Shown here piece by piece: positions 8,549 through 16,795 of a stretch of 25,320 nt of DNA. Under the pieces are notes generated by a model. The model ran no database searches and was not told where the DNA came from. It worked only from the letters and a program-made list of their open reading frames with translations. The stretch comes from Bordetella parapertussis (GTDB lineage Bacteria; Pseudomonadota; Gammaproteobacteria; Burkholderiales; Burkholderiaceae_B), in contig CAMAYM010000032.1 of the NCBI GenBank assembly GCA_945862495.1, positions 1 to 25,320 on the forward strand, written 5' to 3'. Numbering within the stretch: position 1 is the first letter of the stretch; each line of letters starts with the position of its first letter. The position numbers and the translations under genes are program-made.

Positions 8549-9835
8549 TTATCTCGCGTATGCGCCATAGCGGCGTGCGACGTAATCCTGAACAATCTTT
8601 TGAAACTCTTCGGCGATATGATCGCCTTTGAGGGTCACGGTGCGCTCGCCATCTACAAAAACAGGCGCAGAAGGCACCTCACCCGTTCCAGGCAAACTAA
8701 TGCCAATGTCTGCATGTCGACTCTCACCCGGGCCATTCACAACGCAACCCATTACCGCAACATTCATTGATTCCACACCCGGATATTGACTTTTCCAGGT
8801 CGGCATTTGCTCTCGCAGATACGCCTGAATCCGATCCGCGAGCTCTTGAAACACAGTGCTACTGGTTCGACCACAGCCGGGGCATGCAATCACCATGGGC
8901 GTAAATGCGCGCAAACCCATCGTTTGCAAAATCTCTTGCCCAACAATGACTTCGCGCGTGCGATCGCCGCCAGGCTCAGGTGTCAGAGAAATGCGAATCG
9001 TGTCACCGATCCCTTCTTGGAGCAGGACACTCAACGCTGCTGTTGAGGCAACAATGCCTTTACTTCCCATGCCTGCCTCAGTGAGACCGAGATGCAAAGG
9101 GTAGTCACATCGCGAGGCCAAATCGCGGTAAACAGCGATCAAGTCTTGAACGTGACTGACTTTGCAGGAGAGAATAATGGCATCACCAGACAAACCAAGC
9201 TCTTGGGCGCGCTCAGCATTACTAATCGCAGAAACGACTAAAGCATCTCGCATGACAGCCCTACCGTCGCGGGGCTCTGCGAGCTTGACGTTATCGTCCA
9301 TCATGCGCGCGAGAAGTTCGTGATCCAAACTCCCCCAATTGACGCCAATGCGAACGGGCTTTTGATGGCGACACGCCACCTCAATCATCTGCGCAAAGTT
9401 ATCATCGCGTTTTTTGCCACCACCCCTGTTGCCAGGATTGATGCGATATTTAGATAAAGCCTGAGCACAATCGGGAAACTGCGTCAGCAATTTGTGGCCG
9501 TTATAGTGAAAATCACCCGCCAGAGGGACCGAAATACCCATACGATCAAGCTGCTCTCGTATCGCAATCACTTCGCGGGCGGCCTCGGGGGTGTTGACCG
9601 TAATGCGCACGATTTCGGAACCCGCTTGCGCCAACTCTTTGACTTGAATCGCAGTGGCGATCGCATCAGCCGTGTCTGTGTTGGTCATGGACTGCACCAC
9701 CACAGGTGCGCCCCCACCAATCAATATTTTTTGATCACCCCAAACAACTGCGACCTGTCGTGTGCGATGACGGGCAAGAGGTCCGATCACCGCTTCATTG
9801 GGGGAAGAAACAGAATAGGTTGGTGTCTGAATCAT
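8549..9835 (-). CDS. ispG: IspG (GcpE), 4Fe-4S HMBPP synthase of the MEP pathway
   Basis: IspG reduces methylerythritol cyclodiphosphate to HMBPP, the penultimate step of isoprenoid precursor synthesis. The 428-aa product begins with an extended N-terminus, then the TIM-barrel start (VVVQSMTNTDTAD, about 45-57). Cluster ligands are C318 and C321 in ACPGCGRTSST and C364 in GCVVNGPGE, with catalytic E371 directly after. The ATG at 9835 overlaps the rodZ-like stop by 4 bp (ATGA), so the two are translationally coupled. The electron donor is not encoded nearby. Confidence 0.97.
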   Translation of the reverse strand: MIQTPTYSVSSPNEAVIGPLARHRTRQVAVVWGDQKILIGGGAPVVVQSMTNTDTADAIATAIQVKELAQAGSEIVRITVNTPEAAREVIAIREQLDRMGISVPLAGDFHYNGHKLLTQFPDCAQALSKYRINPGNRGGGKKRDDNFAQMIEVACRHQKPVRIGVNWGSLDHELLARMMDDNVKLAEPRDGRAVMRDALVVSAISNAERAQELGLSGDAIILSCKVSHVQDLIAVYRDLASRCDYPLHLGLTEAGMGSKGIVASTAALSVLLQEGIGDTIRISLTPEPGGDRTREVIVGQEILQTMGLRAFTPMVIACPGCGRTSSTVFQELADRIQAYLREQMPTWKSQYPGVESMNVAVMGCVVNGPGESRHADIGISLPGTGEVPSAPVFVDGERTVTLKGDHIAEEFQKIVQDYVARRYGAYAR

Positions 9836-10326
9836 CTAAACAAGGCCTCGACCCAGTCTGGCACCCAGGCCGCAGGTACTAAGCCTTGCCAAATCGCAAT
9901 ACTCAGCGCTGCCAAGACCACCGCAAGAATCAAAACAAGCCATGCCCAAGGGCCAGAGTGTGGCACCTGCTCAGCATGATGCGCCCCTAACGTTCGAGTC
10001 GAAGTGTGGTTTGCAATTCCGCCCTCAACGCTGCCAATTCGTGATTCAAGAACACGCTCAAGAGGTCTGGCGTCAATGCCTAACAATTTTGAATAGCTTC
10101 TGACCATGCTGCGAAGGGCCAGGCCTTGGGGCAAGCTATCAAAGCGTTCGGCCTCTAAGGCCTCGATATGGCGCGCAGAGAACTTGAGTCGAACGGAGAC
10201 ATCTTCGATTGAAAAGCCTTTAGAAACACGCAAGGCACGCAAAGATCCAACCGAGGTAATCAACTCTGTTGGTGCAGGCGCGGACTCGGTTCGCAAAGGA
10301 CTACTCAGATCTAGCTGATTACTCAT
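9832..10326 (-). CDS. rodZ: RodZ-like helix-turn-helix membrane protein, short form
   Basis: RodZ links the MreB cytoskeleton to the membrane during rod-shape growth. This 164-aa product has the RodZ-type HTH domain (about 27-88: VGSLRALRVSKGFSIEDVS through RSYSKLLGID), a linker, and one membrane segment at about 127-148 (WAWLVLILAVVLAALSIAIW). Only about 16 residues follow the membrane segment, whereas textbook RodZ proteins are about 330 aa with a periplasmic beta-rich DUF4115 domain. The end is not a frameshift artefact in an obvious way: its stop overlaps the ispG ATG as ATGA, and its own ATG overlaps the rlmN stop the same way. The position between rlmN and ispG is the classical rodZ locus, so orthology is likely even with the missing domain. 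Confidence 0.8.
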   Translation of the reverse strand: MSNQLDLSSPLRTESAPAPTELITSVGSLRALRVSKGFSIEDVSVRLKFSARHIEALEAERFDSLPQGLALRSMVRSYSKLLGIDARPLERVLESRIGSVEGGIANHTSTRTLGAHHAEQVPHSGPWAWLVLILAVVLAALSIAIWQGLVPAAWVPDWVEALFR

Positions 10327-11489
10327 GCACGCGTCTCCATGATCGGGATCGTTTTTCTTATTGCCATCTTTTCACTAAGACTGGTGCGGTCTTTGACCTC
10401 GCCAGCAAGCTGTCCACAGGCCGCGTCAATATCATCCCCACGGGTTTTACGCACCGTCGTCACAATGCCGGCATCCATTAAATGCTGGGCGAATACTCTA
10501 ATTCGGGCCGCAGAAGAGCGTTGTAGTCCCGAGGCAGGAAATGGATTGAAGGGAATTAAATTGAGCTTGCAATTGATTTGGCGAGCAAGATCAATGAGCT
10601 GCTTGGCGTGTTCATCACTGTCGTTGACGCCATCGAGCATCACGTACTCGAAAGTAATGAAATCCCTCGGGGCGAACGCTAGATAACGTTCGCACGCAGC
10701 AAGGAGTTCACGAAGTGGATACTTTTTATTTAAGGGCACCAACTCATCACGTAGGGCATCGTTGGGGGCATGCAGGGAGACTGCAAGCGCAACAGGACAA
10801 TCCTGTGAAAGTCGGTCCATCATGGGCACCACTCCCGAGGTCGATACGGTCACGCGACGCCGAGACAAACCGTACGCGTTGTCATCAAGCATCAAACGCA
10901 AAGCCGCGAGCACCGGCTCATAGTTGAGGAGGGGCTCTCCCATTCCCATCATCACAACGTTGCTAATGAGACGCGTATCACTGGTTACGACGGCTGCATG
11001 CTCTGAATGCGGTGACTGAATCCGGGCGGAGTCAAGATCTTGCATGAGTTCGTGACGGGCCCACCAGAGCTGACCCACAATTTCAGCGGTCGTCAGATTT
11101 CGATTAAAGCCTTGGTGTCCCGTCGAGCAAAAACGGCATGCGACGTTGCAGCCGGCTTGGCTTGAAATGCAAAGTGTGCCACGATCATCCTCGGGGATAA
11201 ACACCGATTCGATCGCATTACCCTGCCCCACATCAAACAACCACTTTCTGGTGCCATCAGAGGAGCGATGCTGGGTCAACACCTCTGGTGCACGTACCAC
11301 GCAAGCTTGAGCGAGTTGCGCGCGAAAATCACGCGCAAGATCGGTCATGTCATCAAACTGACTCGTGCCTCGCTGATGCACCCACTTTTGCAATTGCCGG
11401 GCACGAAACGGCTTGCCCCCCCACTGACTCACTAGCTGAGTCAGTGCTGGAGCGTCGAGCCCAAGCAGATTGATCGGTTCAGGTTGCAT
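10323..11489 (-). CDS. rlmN: RlmN, dual-specificity 23S rRNA/tRNA adenine-C2 methyltransferase
   Basis: RlmN is a radical-SAM enzyme that methylates A2503 of 23S rRNA and A37 of some tRNAs. The 388-aa product carries CNVACRFC (C114, C118, C121) for the 4Fe-4S cluster, the GMGEPLLN motif from about 182, SLHAPND near 239, and the methyl-carrying cysteine C358 in AACGQL. An N-terminal helical domain occupies roughly the first 95 residues. The start is ATG at 11489; ndk ends 30 bp upstream. The next gene overlaps by 4 bp. The linker after residue 148 is somewhat long, but the core is intact. Confidence 0.97.
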   Translation of the reverse strand: MQPEPINLLGLDAPALTQLVSQWGGKPFRARQLQKWVHQRGTSQFDDMTDLARDFRAQLAQACVVRAPEVLTQHRSSDGTRKWLFDVGQGNAIESVFIPEDDRGTLCISSQAGCNVACRFCSTGHQGFNRNLTTAEIVGQLWWARHELMQDLDSARIQSPHSEHAAVVTSDTRLISNVVMMGMGEPLLNYEPVLAALRLMLDDNAYGLSRRRVTVSTSGVVPMMDRLSQDCPVALAVSLHAPNDALRDELVPLNKKYPLRELLAACERYLAFAPRDFITFEYVMLDGVNDSDEHAKQLIDLARQINCKLNLIPFNPFPASGLQRSSAARIRVFAQHLMDAGIVTTVRKTRGDDIDAACGQLAGEVKDRTSLSEKMAIRKTIPIMETRA

Positions 11490-11519
11490 GCGTAATGTGC
11501 CACGAGCCAGACAGCCAAA

Positions 11520-11945
11520 TTAACGGCTGTGAATATTGATTTCAGGGAAAAAGAATGCGATTTCTGCATGTGCAGTCTCAGGCGCATCAGAGCCATGAAC
11601 GGCGTTTGCATCAATGCTGTCAGCAAAGTCAGCACGGATCGTGCCTTTTTCTGCTTTCTTTGGGTCGGTTGCGCCCATCAGATCACGGTTTTTCTGAATA
11701 GCGTTCTCGCCTTCGAGGGCTTGAACAAAAACAGGACCAGAGATCATGAAATCAACCAGATCTTTGAAAAAAGGACGTGCGCTGTGAACAGCGTAAAAAC
11801 GCTCAGCATCGGCTCGCGACAAATGCATCATGCGTGCAGCGATGACTTTGAGGCCTGCGCCTTCGAAGCGGGCAATAATCTGGCCGACCACATTTTTGGC
11901 GACGGCATCAGGCTTGATAATGGATAGAGTACGTTCGGCTGACAT
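11520..11945 (-). CDS. ndk: Nucleoside diphosphate kinase
   Basis: Ndk transfers the gamma-phosphate between nucleoside di- and triphosphates through a phosphohistidine. The 141-aa product starts MSAERTLSIIKPDAV (K11) and contains the catalytic H117 in NAVHGSDAPE. The ATG at 11945 has a TTGGAG ribosome site 7 nt upstream; an in-frame TTG at 11957 would add four residues but would place that site inside the gene, so it is rejected. As the most upstream gene of the minus-strand run and divergent from valS, ndk probably heads the operon through rlmN, rodZ and ispG. Confidence 0.97.
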   Translation of the reverse strand: MSAERTLSIIKPDAVAKNVVGQIIARFEGAGLKVIAARMMHLSRADAERFYAVHSARPFFKDLVDFMISGPVFVQALEGENAIQKNRDLMGATDPKKAEKGTIRADFADSIDANAVHGSDAPETAHAEIAFFFPEINIHSR

Positions 11946-12006
11946 GTAAAACTCCAATAAATCTCAATAAAAACAGGGACTTTGCTTGTGCTGACCCTAA
12001 CCAATG

Positions 12007-12033
12007 ATTTTAGCACGGCACATCTGTCCACAA
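12007..12033 (-). promoter_or_regulatory. Candidate ndk promoter (extended -10)
   Basis: In the 156-bp ndk-valS divergent region the minus strand carries TGCTAAAAT (12015-12007), an extended -10. A possible -35, TTGTGG at 12033-12028, has a short 15-bp spacer, so the extended -10 would have to do most of the work. It lies about 60 bp before the ndk ATG. Confidence 0.4.
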
Positions 12034-12038
12034 CACCC

Positions 12039-12044
12039 TAAAAT
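12039..12044 (+). promoter_or_regulatory. Weak candidate -10 for valS
   Basis: TAAAAT on the plus strand matches five of six bases of the -10 consensus and lies about 57 bp before the valS ATG. No recognisable -35 sits at the right distance, so this is a position hint only. It is close to the candidate ndk promoter on the other strand, so the two divergent promoters would compete for the same DNA. Confidence 0.25.
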
Positions 12045-12101
12045 AGAGCGTTATTCGCCTGATGGCGACGCCCTGCGACACAACCTTATCCGGATATTTG
12101 A

Positions 12102-14975
12102 ATGAATCAGCCCAATACCACCCCCGATGGGGAACTCTCAAAAAGTTTCGAACCTGCAACACTTGAGGCGCGCTGGTATCAGGAATGGGAAAAACGGGGT
12201 TATTTTGCTGCTGGCCAGCACACACAGGGTGGCCCGGCTGCCGGTATCCCCTACGCTATTCAGTTTCCCCCACCGAATGTGACGGGCACCCTCCACATGG
12301 GGCACGCCTTTAACCAGACCATCATGGATGGTCTGATCCGCTACCATCGCATGCTCGGCCATGACACCGTATTTGTCCCGGGTACCGATCATGCTGGGAT
12401 TGCCACTCAGATCGTAGTCGAGCGTCAACTCGATGCACAAAAAACCTCTCGTCATGATCTTGGGCGTGAAAAGTTTATTGAAAAGGTCTGGGAGTGGAAA
12501 GAGCTATCCGGCAACACGATCACGAGCCAAGTGCGTCGCTTGGGTGCCTCTGCAGATTGGCCGCGCGAATACTTCACGATGGACAAGCAAATGTCAGCAG
12601 GTGTTGTCGAAACCTTTGTTCGCCTTTACAAGCAAGGTCTCATCTATCGCGGCAAACGATTGGTCAACTGGGATCCTAAACTGCTCACGGCCGTTTCAGA
12701 CCTCGAAGTGCAATCAGTGGAAACCGACGGTCACCTCTGGCATATTCTCTATCCTTTCGTGGATGGCCCGCAAACCATTACGCGCGAAGATGGCACCCAA
12801 GAAACCATCCGAGGCATGACGATCGCGACTACCCGTCCCGAGACCATGCTTGCGGACGGTGCACTCTGTGTCCACCCTGAAGATCCGCGGTATCAGCATC
12901 TTGTTGGAAAAATGGTGGATCTGCCGCTTTGCGATCGCCAGATACCGATTATTGCGGATGACTTTGTGGATCCGGCCTTTGGTACAGGATGCGTCAAAAT
13001 CACGGGTGCGCACGACTTTAATGACTATGCATGCGCCATGCGACACAATCTTCCACTAATCGTGATTTTTACGCTTGATGCAAAAATCAATGACCAAGGT
13101 CCTGCGCAGTTTCATGGTTTGGATCGTTACGAAGCACGCAAAGCCGTGGTTGCAGAACTTGAAACGCAAGGTTTCTTGGTCAAAGTTGATGCGCACAAAA
13201 TGATGCAACCGCGTGGTGATCGCACCGGCGAGGTGCTTGAGCCCATGCTGACAGACCAGTGGTTTGTTGCGATGAGTAAGCCTGCGCCTGCCGACACCTT
13301 GCACCCAGGCAAGAGTATTACTGAGGTCGCCCTCGAAGTCGTCGCAAAAGGCGAGGTCGAGTTTTTTCCCAGCAACTGGACAACAACTTACAACCAGTGG
13401 CTCGAAAACATCCAGGATTGGTGTATTTCAAGACAACTCTGGTGGGGCCACCAGATTCCAGCGTGGTACGCATCGAATGGTCAAGTGTTTGTCGCACACG
13501 ATGAAAAAGATGCGCTCGATCAAGCACGCGCAGCAGGCGTGCAAGGTCCGCTGACGCGCGACCCGGATGTGCTCGACACTTGGTTTTCATCTGCCTTGGT
13601 CCCCTTCACTACCATGGGCTGGCCAGAAGAAACGCCAGACTATGCGCGCTATCTCCCCTCAAGTGTTTTGGTGACGGGTTTTGACATTATCTTTTTCTGG
13701 GTTGCCCGCATGGTCATGATGACCACGCACCTCACCGGACAAGTGCCCTTTAAACACGTCTACGTGCATGGTCTGATCCGCGATGCGGAAGGCCAGAAAA
13801 TGAGTAAGTCAAAAGGTAACACGCTTGATCCCGTTGACCTCATTGATGGTGTTGATCTTGAGACCTTAGTCAAGAAACGCACCTTCGGCTTGATGAATCC
13901 AAAGCAGGCTGGTGCGATTGAAAAGGCAACACGTCGCCAATTTCCTGATGGCATTCCTGCTTTCGGAAGCGATGCCCTGCGGTTCACGATGTCTGCCTAT
14001 GCCACGTTGGGACGAAATATCAATTTTGATCTCAAACGTTGTGAAGGGTATAGGAACTTTTGTAACAAACTGTGGAATGCGACTCGCTTCGTGCTGATGA
14101 ATACCGAAGGTCAGGACATGGCCGTCGTCGACGCAAGCGCTCAAAGCTTTGTGGATAAATGGATCATCAGCAAACTGCAGCAACTTGAACTCGATGTAGC
14201 CAAAGGCTTTGCAGACTATCGCTTCGATAACATTGCCAATGCGCTATACCACTTTGTCTGGGATGAGTATTGCGACTGGTATCTGGAGCTATCCAAAGTA
14301 CAGATCCAGCAAGGTACCCCAGAACAACAGCGCGCGACAAGACGGACACTGATCCGCGTGCTCGAGGCCATCCTCAGACTGATGCACCCGATCATGCCGT
14401 TCATTACAGAAGAACTCTGGCAAAAAGTCTCCGTGGTCGCAGGCAAGCGATCAATCGAGGAACAATCAAGCGTTTCGATACAGCCCTTCCCGCAGGCTAA
14501 CCTTGATGCGATTGATGCAACATCTTGTGCCCAGGTGGATGTACTCAAGAGTCAAATCGAGGCAGTTCGTGCCTTGCGAAGCGAAATGAATTTGGCACCT
14601 GCCGCGCGCGTTCCTCTGATCGCCGAAGGCCCACAAGAAATGCTGCAACAACATGCGCCCTATCTTGCAGCACTTGCCAAACTGTCAGGTGTCGACGTTG
14701 TTACCACGCTGCCTGATGATGGCGCGCCCGTCCAGGTCCTGGGTCAAACACGCTTAATGCTCAAAGTCGAGATCGATGTCGCCGCTGAAAAAGTACGTTT
14801 AGACAAAGAAATCGCCAGACTCGAAGGTGAGATCAATAAAGCACAGGCCAAGCTTACGAACGCGTCCTTTGTTGCGCGTGCACCTGCAGCTGTTGTTGAA
14901 CAAGAACAGCAACGTGTTGTTCAATTTGGAGAAACACTTATTCAGGTCAAAGCGCAACGCGCAAAACTGAGTTAA
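12102..14975 (+). CDS. valS: Valyl-tRNA synthetase
   Basis: ValRS is a large class I synthetase that charges tRNA-Val and edits mischarged threonine. The 957-aa product has the HIGH-equivalent HMGH at 65-68 (PPNVTGTLHMGHAF), the CP1 editing domain around residues 200-400 (TTRPETMLAD motif near 245), WWGHQIPAWY, the KMSKS signature at 566-570, the anticodon-binding domain, and a C-terminal coiled coil from about 890 (EKVRLDKEIARLEGEINKA). The ATG at 12102 has only a weak ribosome site. It is the sole plus-strand gene of the window, divergent from ndk and convergent with trmD, and ends at an intrinsic terminator. Confidence 0.98.
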   Translation: MNQPNTTPDGELSKSFEPATLEARWYQEWEKRGYFAAGQHTQGGPAAGIPYAIQFPPPNVTGTLHMGHAFNQTIMDGLIRYHRMLGHDTVFVPGTDHAGIATQIVVERQLDAQKTSRHDLGREKFIEKVWEWKELSGNTITSQVRRLGASADWPREYFTMDKQMSAGVVETFVRLYKQGLIYRGKRLVNWDPKLLTAVSDLEVQSVETDGHLWHILYPFVDGPQTITREDGTQETIRGMTIATTRPETMLADGALCVHPEDPRYQHLVGKMVDLPLCDRQIPIIADDFVDPAFGTGCVKITGAHDFNDYACAMRHNLPLIVIFTLDAKINDQGPAQFHGLDRYEARKAVVAELETQGFLVKVDAHKMMQPRGDRTGEVLEPMLTDQWFVAMSKPAPADTLHPGKSITEVALEVVAKGEVEFFPSNWTTTYNQWLENIQDWCISRQLWWGHQIPAWYASNGQVFVAHDEKDALDQARAAGVQGPLTRDPDVLDTWFSSALVPFTTMGWPEETPDYARYLPSSVLVTGFDIIFFWVARMVMMTTHLTGQVPFKHVYVHGLIRDAEGQKMSKSKGNTLDPVDLIDGVDLETLVKKRTFGLMNPKQAGAIEKATRRQFPDGIPAFGSDALRFTMSAYATLGRNINFDLKRCEGYRNFCNKLWNATRFVLMNTEGQDMAVVDASAQSFVDKWIISKLQQLELDVAKGFADYRFDNIANALYHFVWDEYCDWYLELSKVQIQQGTPEQQRATRRTLIRVLEAILRLMHPIMPFITEELWQKVSVVAGKRSIEEQSSVSIQPFPQANLDAIDATSCAQVDVLKSQIEAVRALRSEMNLAPAARVPLIAEGPQEMLQQHAPYLAALAKLSGVDVVTTLPDDGAPVQVLGQTRLMLKVEIDVAAEKVRLDKEIARLEGEINKAQAKLTNASFVARAPAAVVEQEQQRVVQFGETLIQVKAQRAKLS

Positions 14976-14989
14976 ATAAATGCAATGAA

Positions 14990-15021
14990 AGAGTACGAGA
15001 TCAGTGCTCTGTTATTTTTTT
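14990..15021 (+). terminator. Intrinsic terminator of valS, overlapping the trmD 3' end
   Basis: AGAGTAC (14990-14996) pairs with GTGCTCT (15004-15010), giving seven pairs including one G-U, around a 7-nt loop, followed by GTTATTTTTTT. It begins 15 bp after the valS stop. The T-run on this strand is the trmD Lys-Lys-stop coding sequence on the other. In the opposite direction the stem has a mismatch and the following bases are not a good T-run, so it probably works mainly for valS. Confidence 0.75.
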
Positions 15022-15761
15022 AAATTGGCCAAAAATTTTTCATCGCTCTTGGTCAGTACGCCCTGATTTCTGGCTTGTTCCAGCAGATCGGGGCGATTGT
15101 TTGCGGTCAGCTCAAGTGACCGCTCCCGTCGCCAACGCGCAATGTTTGCGTGATTGCCTGAAAGTAATACAGCGGGAACGGGCTGATCCCAGCAAACTTC
15201 AGGGCGGGTGTAGTGTGGGCTGTCTAGCAGCCCTGAAATCGAGTCCTGAAAAGAATCCTGCAACGAAGAATCACCGTGATTTAATGCTCCAGGCATAAGA
15301 CGCACAGCCGCATCCATCATGGCCAATGCAGCAATTTCACCGCCGGACAAAACAAAATCACCAAGAGACCATTGTTCGTCTACACATTCGTCGATGAAAC
15401 GCTGATCAATACCTTCGTAGCGACCACATACAAAAATCGCGCCCGTGGAGCTTGCCAGACGCGCTGCCTCTGATTGGTTGAAACACTTACCCACCGGTGA
15501 TAACAGAATCACAGGTGCAGGAAGCGGACGGATGGCCTGAATGGCGAGCAAAGTTTGCTTGAGAGGCTCTGCCATCATTACCATGCCGGGCCCTCCACCA
15601 TACGGCCTGTCATCGACAGTGCGATGCACGTCATGCGTAAAGTCGCGGGGATTCCATGCGTGAAGTGACCAAATACCTTGCTGGTGTGCGCGGCCCGTCA
15701 CACCCGAATCACGGACGACACCCAATGCATCTGGAAACAATGTGATGACGTCAATACGCAT
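15012..15761 (-). CDS. trmD: TrmD, tRNA (guanine-37-N1) methyltransferase
   Basis: TrmD makes m1G37 in tRNAs that read codons starting with C, preventing +1 frameshifts. It is a SPOUT (knotted) methyltransferase and acts as a dimer. The 249-aa product starts MRIDVITLFPDAL and shows YGGGPGMVMMAEP (about 54-66), LLSPVGKCFNQ, GRYEGIDQRFID, and the SAM knot segment LGDFVLSGGEIA. R154 and D169 align with catalytic residues of E. coli TrmD. The ATG at 15761 is preferred over the GTG one codon earlier because AGGA lies 7 nt before it. It follows rimM after 9 bp. No rplS gene follows; the operon meets valS head-on instead. Confidence 0.96.
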   Translation of the reverse strand: MRIDVITLFPDALGVVRDSGVTGRAHQQGIWSLHAWNPRDFTHDVHRTVDDRPYGGGPGMVMMAEPLKQTLLAIQAIRPLPAPVILLSPVGKCFNQSEAARLASSTGAIFVCGRYEGIDQRFIDECVDEQWSLGDFVLSGGEIAALAMMDAAVRLMPGALNHGDSSLQDSFQDSISGLLDSPHYTRPEVCWDQPVPAVLLSGNHANIARWRRERSLELTANNRPDLLEQARNQGVLTKSDEKFLANLKK

Positions 15762-15770
15762 CACAACATC

Positions 15771-16436
15771 CTAGAGATCGAGAGGCCAGTCAGTTTCAAT
15801 CCGTCGTGCCGCAACGTCAACATGCTGAACATGCGCGGCAACAAAAGGAACCAAAACCTCTTCGGGACGACCTTTTACATCAAGCAGTGGCTGGGGAGCG
15901 TGCCCCTCTGAAGGCGTTTGATCACCCTCAATCGTGAGGCGATTAACACGCAAAATAGCGTGCGCACCATTATCAACCACCTCAGTGACCACCCCCACCA
16001 ATTGCGCCTCGCTAAAAACATAGCAATCCACAAGATCGATCCAGTAAAACTCGTCCGCTTGTGCTTTGGGAAAATATTGCCGAGATACATATACGGTATA
16101 ACCGCGCATTGACTCGGCTAGATCGCGATCACCCACATGCTCGAGATCTGCAACAACGGTCGACCCTTGGGGGCGCACTTGCTTGACAGCGTGCGCGCGA
16201 AGCTTGAGTGATGTTGAGATATTTGCTAACCCAGAACTGGGGGTTGCGGGAGAGGTTGCGGGAGAGGATGCGGGTGAAAAGGGTGGTGCGAGCCACCAGA
16301 CAGGCGCTGCGCGCAAGACAAGGCCTTGGGCGGAGTGCGGCTGTATTTTGACCCAACCCCGCACACCGTAGGCTGACACAATACGGCCTAGTTCAACTAG
16401 ATCGTCTGGCGCTGATTGAGCGCCTATGTCAGCCAT
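15771..16436 (-). CDS. rimM: RimM, 16S rRNA processing/30S maturation factor
   Basis: RimM binds ribosomal protein S19 and helps mature the 30S head. The 221-aa product has the N-terminal barrel (LVELGRIVSAYGVRGWVKIQPH, residues 13-34, given here in part) and the C-terminal PRC-barrel (FYWIDLVDCYVF through ILRVNRL and VLVPFV near the end). Between them, at about residues 51-70, sits a Ser/Pro/Ala/Thr-rich insert coded by a 12-bp tandem repeat, making the protein longer than the ~175-aa E. coli form. A second insert around 178-195 (QTPSEGHAPQ) adds length before the last strands. It lies between rpsP and trmD as in most bacteria. Confidence 0.93.
   Translation of the reverse strand: MADIGAQSAPDDLVELGRIVSAYGVRGWVKIQPHSAQGLVLRAAPVWWLAPPFSPASSPATSPATPSSGLANISTSLKLRAHAVKQVRPQGSTVVADLEHVGDRDLAESMRGYTVYVSRQYFPKAQADEFYWIDLVDCYVFSEAQLVGVVTEVVDNGAHAILRVNRLTIEGDQTPSEGHAPQPLLDVKGRPEEVLVPFVAAHVQHVDVAARRIETDWPLDL
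16242..16277 (-). repeat. 12-bp tandem repeat (3 units) inside rimM
   Basis: On the plus strand GGTTGCGGGAGA occurs twice in a row (16242-16253, 16254-16265), then a diverged copy GGATGCGGGTGA (16266-16277). In the rimM frame these encode SPAS-SPAT-SPAT (residues 54-65). Because the unit is a multiple of three, gain or loss of copies would keep the reading frame. Confidence 0.9.
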
Positions 16437-16468
16437 GGCTGTAACTCGGAGTCAGTCAAACGTCTTGA

Positions 16469-16729
16469 TTAAGCAGCTGTTGCGACTTTTGCAGAGTAGT
16501 CTTTGACCAGACGTGCAACGGCTGGAGACAACTGTGCACCCACTCCGGTCCAGTACTGGACGCGGTCAAGTGCAATGCGAAGAGGCTCTTCGTTTGCATT
16601 TGCAACTGGGTTGTAAAAACCAACGCGCTCGATAAAACGACCATCACGACGATCACGGGAATCGGTCGCAACGAGGTTATAAAAAGGACGCTTCTTGGAG
16701 CCGCCACGGGCCAGGCGAATCACAACCAT
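16469..16729 (-). CDS. rpsP: 30S ribosomal protein S16
   Basis: S16 is a small ribosomal protein needed for 30S assembly. The 86-aa product begins MVVIRLARGGSKKRPFYN, followed by VATDSRDRRDGRFIERVGFY, the universal S16 signature. The ATG at 16729 is chosen over an upstream in-frame start at 16753 because AAGGGA lies 8 nt before it and because the family starts at MVVIRL. It begins the rpsP-rimM-trmD group and has its own promoter just upstream. Confidence 0.97.
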   Translation of the reverse strand: MVVIRLARGGSKKRPFYNLVATDSRDRRDGRFIERVGFYNPVANANEEPLRIALDRVQYWTGVGAQLSPAVARLVKDYSAKVATAA

Positions 16730-16764
16730 ACGTAATCCCTTGAAAATGTTCAATAAAGTTCATG

Positions 16765-16773
16765 AGTATAGCA
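16765..16773 (-). promoter_or_regulatory. Extended -10 promoter of rpsP-rimM-trmD
   Basis: TGCTATACT on the minus strand is an extended -10 with five of six core matches. Transcription would begin near 16758, giving a leader of about 30 nt before the rpsP ATG. No good -35 is visible, as is common with extended -10 promoters. It lies in the 66-bp gap between the tusA-like gene and rpsP. Confidence 0.6.
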
Positions 16774-16795
16774 CTAAACAGAGCGACCACACGGT

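Noticed and set aside
9494..9979. 161-codon plus-strand open frame opposite ispG/rodZ
   Set aside because: It spans the junction of two well-supported minus-strand genes and has no family resemblance.
11945..11957. Longer ndk start at the TTG at 11957
   Set aside because: The GGAG site sits between the TTG and the ATG at 11945, which matches the normal Ndk N-terminus.
12016..12101. A T-box-like or other leader riboswitch before valS
   Set aside because: The leader is under 60 nt from the candidate -10, with no T-box sequence or terminator; too short for such an element.
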